A stretch of 64,000 nt of DNA from positions 50,448 through 114,447 of the forward strand of contig JAUCBJ010000050.1 of NCBI GenBank assembly GCA_032718475.1. Reading direction: 5' to 3'. Positions 55,021 to 64,000 of the stretch are shown piece by piece. Position 1 is the first letter of the stretch. Every line of letters starts with the position of its first letter. The position numbers and the translations under genes are program-made. The stretch comes from Nemertoderma westbladi (taxonomy: Eukaryota; Xenacoelomorpha; Nemertodermatida; Nemertodermatidae). The notes under the pieces were generated by a model that saw only the letters and a list, made by a program, of their open reading frames with translations, was not told the DNA's origin and did no database searches.

Positions 55021-56927
55021 TCTATATTATTACTGATTAACTATAATATTACTGATTAACTATATTATTACTGATTAACTATATTGTTACTGATTCACTA
55101 TATTATTACTGATTAACTATAATATTACTGATTAACTATATTATTTCTGATTAACTATAGTATTACTGATTAACTATATTATTACTGATTAACTATATTA
55201 TTACTGATTAACTATATTATTACTGATTAACTATATTGTTACTGATTCACTATATTATTACTGATTAACTATATTATTACTGATTAACTATATTATTACT
55301 GATTAACTATATTGTTACTGATTCACTATATTGTTACTGATTCACTATATTGTTACTGATTAACTATATTATTACTGATTAACTATATTATTACTGTTTA
55401 ACTATATTATTACTGATTAACTATATTGTTACTGATTCACTATATTATTACTGATTAACTATATTGTTACTGATTAACTATATTATTACTGATTAACTAT
55501 ATTATTACTGATTAACTATATTATTACTGATTAACTATATTATTACTGATTAACTATATTATTACTGATTAACTATATTGTTACTGATTCACTATATTAT
55601 TACTGATTAACTATATTGTTACTGATTCACTATATTATTACTGATTAACTATATTGTTACTGATTAACTATATTGTTACTGATTCACTATATTATTACTG
55701 ATTAACTATATTGTTACTGATTAACTATATTATTACTGATTAACTATATTATTACTGATTCACTATATTATTACTGATTAACTATATTATTACTGATTAA
55801 CTATATTATTACTGATTAACTATATTGTTACTAATTCACTATATTATTACTGATTAACTATATTGTTACTGATTAACTATATTATTACTGATTAACTATA
55901 TTATTACTGATTAACTATATTATTACTGATTCACTATATTATTACTGATTAACTATATTGTTACTGATTCACTATATTATTACTGATTAACTATATTATT
56001 ACTGATTAACTATATTGTTACTGATTCACTATATTATTACTGATTAACTATATTGTTACTGATTAACTATATTATTACTGATTAACTATATTATTACTGA
56101 TTAACTATATTATTACTGATTAACTATATTATTACTGATTAACTATATTATTACTGATTAACTATATTGTTACTGATTAACTATATTATTACTGATTAAA
56201 TATATTATTACTGATTAACTTTATTATTACTGATTAACTATATTGTTACTGATTAACTATATTATTACTGATTAACTACATTATTACTGATTAACTATAT
56301 TATTACTGATTAACTATATTGTTACTGATTCACTATATTATTACTGATTAACTATATTGTTACTGATTTACTATATTATTACTGATTAACTATATTATTA
56401 CTGATTAACTATATTATTACTGATTAACTATATTATTACTGATTAACTATATTATTACTAATTAACTATATTGTTACTGATTCACTATATTGTTACTGAT
56501 TAACTATATTATTACTGATTAACTATATTGTTACTGATTAACTATATTATTACTGATTAACTATATTATTACTGATTAACTATATTATTACTGGTTAACT
56601 ATATTATTACTGATTAACTATATTATTACTGATTAACTATATTATTACTGATTAACTATATTGTTACTGATTCACTATATTATTACTGATTAACATATTA
56701 TTACTGATTAACATATTATTACTGATTAACTATATTATTACTGATTAACTATATTATTACTGATTAACTATATTATTACTGATTAACTATATTATTACTG
56801 ATTAACTATATTGTTACTGATTAACTATATTGTTACTGATTAACTATATTATTACTGATTAACTATATTGTTACTGATTAACTATATTATTACTGATTCA
56901 CTATATTGTTACTGATTAACTATATTG
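55021..56927. repeat. 19-bp satellite array 1 (about 100 copies)
   Basis: Head-to-tail copies of CTATATTATTACTGATTAA. Two variable positions (TTATTAC or TTGTTAC; GATTAAC or GATTCAC) are strongly linked: GATTCAC mostly follows TTGTTAC. Some 18-bp copies (AACATATTATTACTGATT) occur near 56692-56715. Confidence 0.95.
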
Positions 56928-57765
56928 TGGGGCGAGACACGTAGTCGGCGAGCCTTGGCATACGGTTCATATAGGGCAAATGGGGCATGTCCGTCTGTCT
57001 GTCCGTCTGTCTGGTAAATCTTTGAACGCGAATTTCTCGGCATCGCTGATTCGAAATGAACCAAACTTAGTAGGTAAGTAGTAGAGGGAAAGTTTAGAAA
57101 ATTTGTAAAGTTTGGTGAAAAATCATGCAGTCTGACGTCAGCTACGGCAGATTATGTGGTTTTTAGAAAATGTTAAATTTCTCGGGAACGCCTTATTTTC
57201 CAGAGCTGAAATTTTGGTTACTGGTAGAGAATCATAAAGTCTATCTTCTAAGAAATTGAAAAGTTAAGACATTTAAGTGGGGATCGGCTAGAGACTCCGA
57301 AGTAATGACATAGGCCTACCGGTACGGTACTGCTGTACTGTACAAGTACGAAATTGCAGAATATTAATTTGACACCACCTAGCGGATTAATATATAATTG
57401 TATATCGATCGTATACATTTTATAGCATGGGGTATAGGGTCCGAGCCACGTAGTTGGTGAAGCCTTTGCGAACTGACGCTATCTCTTATGGGGGTAGGTA
57501 ATTTATGGCAAATAGTTCATTCAATAATGGTACTGTATGTCATCATCGTCGCTACGATTTTAACTTACTTATAACTTCGTCTGATTTAAAGCTTTCGAGT
57601 CTAAAATTAGTAGGCATCAATAAGACCATAAGTTTTGTTTTTTAGGGACTTCCAGACACCATCAAATCCTCAGTCTCTCGCTAGAGGGCTACATGTCTAG
57701 ATATTAAATATCCTCACATTTTCTTTGCTTTAAACCCGTTCTAGCTGAAACTTGGCATATTTGTA
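56928..57765. other. Spacer between satellite array 1 and the duplicated segment
   Basis: Contains a TGTCCGTCTGTC simple repeat (56988-57012) and no supported gene. Two diverged GAGNCACGTAGT…GGCGA/TGGTGA-like words occur near 56934 and 57441. The sequence is not repeated before the second segment copy. Confidence 0.45.
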
Positions 57766-57930
57766 CTAGACAATTCCAACAATTCCACAATTATTGACAA
57801 TCCCATGCATTAAGAATGCTATGCCGGGGCTAATCAAGAAAGTTGCACCGCCACAACAACTCCCTATCAATAGTAATGATATCAAAAATACTGATATTTC
57901 CCATAAAACGACGTTTATATAATTAGTTAA

Positions 57931-58137
57931 GTGGTTACAGTACCATGGCAACTTGCTTTTCGAAATTATCGCAATGAATTAATTTCTATTGGCGATTTTA
58001 ATGGTAGGTTAGGGTTAGTATTCGATTGGAGTCTTGGAAAATTGTGTTGTGCAACGAATTTACTGAGCACGATGGCAAAATCGATATATCAACATGAAAT
58101 CTGTCCTGCAATTGTAATCCAATTTGTATGTCATTAG
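57931..58137 (+). pseudogene. Small frame conserved in both segment copies, perhaps a LINE endonuclease scrap
   Basis: 68 codons with NELISIGDFNGRLGLVFDW; GDFNGRLG resembles the 'GDFNARxG' motif of APE-type endonucleases. The copy at 62099-62311 keeps the frame, but both copies come from a recent duplication, so conservation says little. Confidence 0.2.
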
Positions 58138-58508
58138 TTAAATTAATTAATTAATAAATACATGGATAGTATTACATAGTTTAATAAATTCTAAAAAATG
58201 ATGTAAAGTAACTCTCGATCATCCATTTATTTCAAATTTTGATTTTTAGATAGTCTGTACTCGTGTATTAAGTTTTGTACACGTTGCAAATGTAACACTC
58301 GTTTCGTTCTTACTAAAAACTTGCCAAATGATGGTGGAAAACACAATAGTTCAATTTCGGTCTCTAAAAGGCGCAGTGGCAAAGAAGTGGTAAGATTGGT
58401 AGTAAGCGATTCAAGGTGACAGTTCATGCGTTAGTAGACGCAGACCTTTGCGCGATTTCGCGCATGATTATTATATGTATTGCACTTGCGGACTCGGCTT
58501 GATATGCG

Positions 58509-59206
58509 TTAATTGGTTACATGAATCGTTTCCATTCCCATTTGAAGATCAATCACTCTGTTGACTATAGGCCTAGGCCTTCTGAAACAATTTCCTCTCA
58601 AAATGCTTCGTAACCCATCCCGGAAAGATTTCAATGAAGCTGCGTATATTATTATATTCCAAAAACTGTTGGTATATCCAACCCACCAAACCACAAAGTT
58701 TATTTCAGTGGGAACCTCCACGATGAGTCCCACAACTTGAACCACGCCACAAGGTACCCATGCTATCATGTACCCTCCAACCACAATGCTTAGAACACGT
58801 ATCAGATTGTGATTGGCACCAACTTCATTCCGATTGGCTGGAGCTGGCAGTGCGTTAATGGCGTTGACATGGCGTCTAGCAATAACAAATATCCGGCTGT
58901 ATATTGCGATCAATGTGATACTAGGCACTACCACAAAGGAAAATACTGCGATTCCAGTGAAATAAACGAATTCCGGATTGTAATACTTTGGGTAGCAGTT
59001 ACACATGGCTGGGTCAAAGTAAATCATACCCATGTTGTCGTTAGAAGACGATATCAAAAACATTGATCCGGTCTCTAGGGCTACGATTAACCACATAGAT
59101 AGTGTAAGAAGGATAGCTCTTCTGAGCGTGACTAGGCGCTCAAAAGTGAGCGCGTATTCGATACTCATCCAGCGTTCAAGTGAAAGTTGCACCAATGTTA
59201 TAATGC
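58509..59206 (-). pseudogene. Class A (rhodopsin-like) GPCR, TM3 end to C-terminus, copy 1
   Basis: Receptor segment of at least 228 residues: the end of TM3 with LERW in place of DRY (residues 7-9), TM4 (about 27-50), second extracellular loop with CNCYPKYY, TM5 (about 77-103, with the conserved Pro at 91), TM6 with AWVPC (145-149, the CWxP position), TM7 with NSFWNIIIY (176-184, in place of NPxxY; Pro replaced by Ile), helix 8 FRDGLRSIL, and a short tail. TM1-TM2 and most of TM3 are missing: upstream in frame are several stops (near 59225-59245). A possible splice acceptor ATTAG|C at 59207-59206, preceded by a pyrimidine-rich stretch, would make this the last exon. It is therefore either a 3' exon or a truncated pseudogene. 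Ligand and subfamily cannot be told. Confidence 0.75.
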
Positions 59207-59400
59207 TAATCGTATGGGGAGTAGCGACAAATCAACATTGCGACTACGACTACGCACATATCTTTGTTACATCGAAAGAGGGATTTTGTGTCTGTCAGAA
59301 GGGTTATTGAGCATCGTGTCACATGTATCTATTGTGTACCCTGGGCCATGCATGCATTCGTTTAGTTCACTTGCATGGGTACCAGTAGTCAAGCCAGTTG

Positions 59401-61172
59401 ATTATTACTGATTAACTATATTGTTACTGATTCACTATATTGTTGCTGATTAACTATATTGTGACTGATTAACTATATTATTACTGATTAACTATATTAT
59501 TACTGATTAACTATATTATTACTGATTAACTATATTGTTACTGATTCACTATATTGTTACTGATTAACTATATTTTTACTGATTAACTATATTATTACTG
59601 ATTAACTATATTATTACTAATTAACTATATTATTACTGATTAACTATATTATTACTGATTAACTATATTATCACTGATTAACTATATTGTTACTGATTCA
59701 CTATATTATTACTGATTAACATATTATTACTGATTAACATATTATTACTGATTAACTATATTATTACTGATTAACTATATTATTACTGATTAATTATATT
59801 ATTACTGATTAACTATATTATTACTGATTAACTATATTGTTACTGATTAACTATATTGTTACTGATTAACTATATTGTTACTGATTAACTATATTATTAC
59901 TGATTAACTATATTGTTACTGATTAACTATATTATTACTGATTAACTATATTATTACTGATTAACTATATTGTTACTGATTAACTATATTATTACTGATT
60001 AACTATATTATTACTGATTAACTATATTGTTACTGATTCACTATATTATTACTGATTAACATATTATTACTGATTAACATATTATTACTGATTAACTATA
60101 TTATTACTGATTAACTATATTATTACTGATTAACTATATTATTACTGATTAACTATATTATTACTGATTAACTATATTGTTACTGATTAACTATATTGTT
60201 ACTGATTAACTATATTGTTACTGATTAACTATATTATTACTGATTAACTATATTGTTACTGATTAACTATATTATTTCTGATTCACTATATTGTTACTGA
60301 TTAACTATATTGTTACTGATTAACTATATTGTTACTGATTAACTATATTATTACTGATTAACTATATTGTTACTGATTAACTATATTATTACTGATTAAC
60401 TATATTATTACTGATTAACTATATTATTACTGATTAACTATATTATTACTGATTAACTATATTGTTACTGATTCACTATATTGTTACTGATTAACTATAT
60501 TGTTACTGATTACCTATATTATTACTGATTAACTATATTATTACTAATTAACTATATTATTACTGATTAACTATATTATTACTGATTAACTATATTATTA
60601 CTGATTAACTATATTGTTACTGATTCACTATATTATTACTGATTAACATATTATTACTGATTAACATATTATTGCTGATTAACTATATTATTACTGATTA
60701 ACTATATTATTACTGATTAACTATATTATTACTGATTAACTATATTATTACTGATTAACTATATTGTTACTGATTAACTATATTGTTACTGATTAACTAT
60801 ATTATTACTGATTAACTATATTGTTACTGATTAACTATATTATTACTGTCACTATATTGTTACTGATTAACTATATTGTTACTGATTAACTATATTGTTA
60901 CTGATTAACTATATTATTACTGATTGACTATATTGTTACTGATTAACTATATTATTACTGATTAACTATATTGTTACTGATTAACTATATTATTACTGAT
61001 TAACTATATTATTACTGATTAACTATATTGTTACTGATTCACTATATTATTACTGATTAACTATATTATTACTGATTAACATATTATTACTGATTAACTA
61101 TATTATTACTGATTAACTATATTGTTACTGATTCACTATATTATTACTGATAAACTATATTATTACTGATTA
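59401..61172. repeat. 19-bp satellite array 2 (about 93 copies)
   Basis: Same unit and same linked variants as array 1. Paired 18-bp copies (GATTAACATATTATTACT) recur near 59718, 60058 and 60648 within the same local order of variants, which indicates higher-order duplication. Confidence 0.95.
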
Positions 61173-61959
61173 AACATGGACTCATCCCTACAGCTGGCCC
61201 CCTGATCCAGGACTGGTGGGGCAGCGACACCAGGATAGTAGTAGTCACAGTCTACTGTACGAGACTACTACTACTACTATAATCGGCCTGCTGCATTGAA
61301 ACTGCACATTGAGATGCTATGCCAGCTTAAGAGGGGGAATCTGCAAACTGCTATTTAATAGCTCTTTTAGTTTTCAAGTTATAACAATTTCTATTTAGGG
61401 AGACCTATTGAAATTACTATTACTATGTATAATAAAAGGTCTACTGTATTATCTCCAAATATTTTTTTTATGAAATTGTCAACTTCCAAAACCCTACTAC
61501 TTCGAAAATTTTTGAGTAATTAGTCTGAAAATTGATGTGGGTGTCTAGAGAGCCACCCTGCATAAAAGTATCAGACAACTTTTCGAACTTTTCGAAATTT
61601 TTTGTTAATAAAATTTAATCCTATTTATAACAAACCTAAACAATTACCATAAATTTGCAGCGCCACCTAGCGGTGCAGAAATATTTTCACAAAATTTCGC
61701 CTGATAGTTATGTTGCCCCATCTTTGATCTATCATATAAAAAAACTTTCCTGAGATTATATTAAAAACTGTAAATGTTGAATATTAATAAATATATATAA
61801 TATATAAAAATATTAAATAGCGAAAAATAAAATAGAATCTTAGGAACCTATGTTCCAATTTATAGCCAAAATCAAACAATTTTGAAACGCTGAGATTGAT
61901 AAATCGAAGAGTTGTCCGAAAATGGTGTACCACCCCCATTTGTCACCACCATAAAATCC
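61173..61959. other. Spacer between satellite array 2 and segment copy 2
   Basis: No gene. It contains an inverted pair AGTAGTAGTC…GACTACTACTACTACT at 61229-61279 and AT-rich DNA. It differs from the spacer before copy 1. Confidence 0.45.
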
Positions 61960-62098
61960 TCAATTTATTGACAATCCCAATGCAGCGTGCATTAAGAATG
62001 CTATGCCGGGGCTAACCAAGAAAGCAACAACTCCCTATCAATAGTAATGATATCAAAAATACTGATATTTCCCATAAAACGTGTAAATAATTAGTTAA

Positions 62099-62311
62099 GT
62101 GGTTACAGTACCATGGCAACTTGCTTTTCGAAATTATCGCAATGAATTAATTTCTGTTGGCGATTTTAATGGTAGGTTAGGGTTAGTAATCGATTGGAGT
62201 CTTGGAAAATTGTGTTGTGCAACGAATTTACTGAGCACGATGGTAAAATCGATATATCAACATCAAATCTGTACTGCAATTGTAATCCAATTTGTATGTC
62301 ATTTTAGTTAA
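62099..62311 (+). pseudogene. Small frame, second copy (GDFNGRLG)
   Basis: 70 codons, a few substitutions from 57931-58137. Same weak resemblance to a LINE endonuclease scrap. Confidence 0.2.
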
Positions 62312-62674
62312 ATTAATTAATAAATAAATACATGGATAGTATTACATAGTTTAATAAATTCTAAAAAATGATGTAAAGTAACTCTAGATCATCCATTTAT
62401 TTCAAGTTTTGATTTTTAGATAGTCTGTACTTGTGTATTAAGTTTTGTACACGTTGCAAATGTAACACTCGTTTCGTTCTTACTAAAAACTTGCCAAATG
62501 GTGGAAAACACAATAGTTCAATTTCGGTCTCTAAAGGCGCAGTGGCAAAGATGTGGTAAGATTGGTAGTAAGCCATTCAAGGTGACAGTTCATGCGTTAG
62601 TAGACGCAGACCTTTGCGCGATTTCGCGCATGATTATTATATGTATTGCACTTGCGGACTCGGCTTGATATGCG

Positions 62675-63366
62675 TTAATTGGTTGCATGAATCGTTTCCA
62701 TTCCCATTTGAAGATCAATCACTCTGTTGACTATAGGCCTACTAAAACAATTTCCTCTCAAAATGCTTCGTAACCCATCCCGGAAAGATTTCAATGAAGC
62801 TGCGTATATTATTATGTTCCAAAAACTGTTGGTATATCCAACCCACCAAACCGCAAAGTTTATTTCAGTGGGAACCTCCACGATGAGTCCCACAACTTGA
62901 ACCACGCCACAAGGTACCCATGCTATCATGTACCCTCCAACCACAATGCTTAGAACACGTATCAGATTGTGATTGTCACCAACTTCGTTCCGATGGGCTT
63001 GAGCTTGCAGTGCGTTAATGGCGTTGACATGGCGTCTAGCAATAACAAATATCCGGCTGTATATTGCGATCAATGTGATACTAGGCACTACCACAAAGGA
63101 AAATACTGCGATTCCAGTGAAATAAATGAATTCCGGATTGTAATACTTTGGGTAGCAGTTACACATGGCTGGGTCAAAGTAAATCATACCCATATTGTCG
63201 TTAGAAGACGATATCAAAAACATTGATCCGGTCTCTAGGGCTACGATTAACCACATAGATAGTGTAAGAAGGATAGCTCTTCTGAGCGTGACTAGGCGCT
63301 CAAAAGTGAGCGCGTATTCAATACTCATCCAGCGTTCAAGTGAAAGTTGCACCAATGTTATAATGC
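62675..63366 (-). pseudogene. Class A GPCR, TM3 end to C-terminus, copy 2
   Basis: 226-codon paralogue of 58509-59206, with the same LERW, AWVPC and NSFWNIIIY features and no internal stop. Differences lie mostly in the third intracellular loop (LQAQAHRNEVGDN against LPAPANRNEVGAN) and the C-tail (two residues shorter). The upstream stops and the candidate acceptor (GTTTAG|C, 63367-63366) are shared. Both copies keep the frame, which mildly favours use as an exon, but the duplication may simply be too recent for decay. Confidence 0.75.
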
Positions 63367-63548
63367 TAAACGTATGGGGAGTAGCGACAAATCAACATTG
63401 CGACTACGACTACGCACATATCTTTGTTACATCGAAGGAGGGATTTTGTGTCTGTCAGAAGGGTAATTGAGCATCGTGCCACATGTATCTATTGTGTACC
63501 CTGGGCCATGCATGCATTCGTTTAGTTCACTTGCATGGGTACCAGTAG

Positions 63549-63869
63549 TCAAGCCAGTTGACAGTTATTCCTTTTTGGCTTGGACATGGCATATAATGCT
63601 CTGATCTCTGTAGAACTAATCAGATTGTTCCACTTCCGCATCCGCTTCCGCCAAGGGTATTGATTGGAGGTTGTCCTGTATCTCTCCCTTCGCAGCAAGT
63701 AGTCCACTGCATTCATTGTGGAGTAAGTGCACCTTGAAGGACGACACACTGATGACAGAAAAATTGGTATGATGTAGAAAAGGTTTTGCTGATCATCATT
63801 CAGTAATTCGAATTTTAAATTTTTAAGTAACTTTTCAGTGATCTCACAGGCCTCCAGAATCTTGAACAT
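63549..63869 (-). other. Unrecognised open frame
   Basis: 106 codons (starts MFKILEACEITEKLL; contains YLLRRERYRTTSN and RKRMRKWNNL). No domain is recognised. It is next to a LINE fragment and could belong to an element. Confidence 0.25.
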
Positions 63870-63884
63870 GCATGGGCGTGAGTG

Positions 63885-64000
63885 CCTATGTTCTTGAAGA
63901 AGTCTTCAAAGATAATGGCTATATGCCTGTCATTTCTTGTAGACAATTCTTCAATGATCATCCAAAGTGCCACAATAGGATTCAAGGTATTTTTACGTTT
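63885..64000 (-). pseudogene. LINE RT fragment at the right edge
   Basis: The minus-strand reading around IIEELSTRNDRHIAIIF matches IIEELSKKKDRHLAVIF of the LINE at the left edge (258-330), so it is a second, diverged copy of the same or a related LINE. It continues beyond the window. Confidence 0.7.

Larger units (their letters stand above)
57778..59400. repeat. Duplicated segment, copy 1
   Basis: About 1.6 kb, highly similar to 61960-63563 apart from small indels. Homology ends exactly where satellite array 2 begins (after CAAGCCAGTTGA). It carries the GPCR fragment. Confidence 0.9.
61960..63563. repeat. Duplicated segment, copy 2
   Basis: Similar to 57778-59400 (offset about 4.17 kb). 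Similarity ends after CAAGCCAGTTGA; in copy 1 satellite follows, here unique sequence. Confidence 0.9.

Noticed and set aside
55021-56927. Coding or regulatory meaning for the 19-bp array
   Set aside because: Frames are closed by frequent TAA; simple tandem satellite explains it.
57766-57951. Small membrane-protein frame on the minus strand
   Set aside because: Not kept in the second segment copy, which has indels here.

Overview
The window is nuclear DNA from an animal, probably a marine invertebrate. The evidence is an AT-rich, repeat-packed sequence, an eye-recognisable DDX6-type helicase, rhodopsin-like receptor segments, APE-type LINEs, a hAT element and BEL/Pao retrotransposons. The recurring AGGCCTA and ACCGGTA words resemble ambulacrarian or lancelet DNA, but that is only an impression and I cannot place the species.

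Layout. 1-3024: broken LINE on the minus strand, split by a 903-bp hAT-like element with an 8-bp target duplication. 3025-12120: mostly non-coding, with a complementary poly-C/poly-G pair and a small transposon-like element (10351-11094). 12121-13533: intact, intronless DDX6-like RNA helicase, the only clearly intact host gene. 13534-21070: non-coding, with inverted and degenerate repeats. 21076-49815: a very long BEL/Pao LTR retrotransposon (minus strand, LTRs about 1% different, TSD GAGGT). A second, much younger BEL/Pao element (23677-35069, TSD CGGAT, LTRs with one difference that I could see) sits inside it. 49816-50862: 42-bp minisatellite into which the outer element inserted. 52298-53538: element with perfect 16-bp terminal inverted repeats. 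55021-61172: two arrays of a 19-bp satellite, alternating with two copies of a duplicated segment that carries the C-terminal half of a class A GPCR. The right edge enters another LINE RT fragment.

Most notable: both BEL/Pao elements, whose Gag regions are very different, carry a third ORF between pol and the 3' LTR. The two products share a layout: a degenerate RNase D/WRN-like (DEDD) exonuclease-type domain, two CCHC zinc knuckles, a conserved C-terminal region and a very basic tail. They show no envelope features. The young element has lost RT, RNase H and most of integrase, yet keeps Gag, protease and this third ORF intact. It also carries a 19-24 nt hairpin motif eight times, in its LTRs and inside both ORFs in different reading frames, which suggests a nucleic-acid-level signal.
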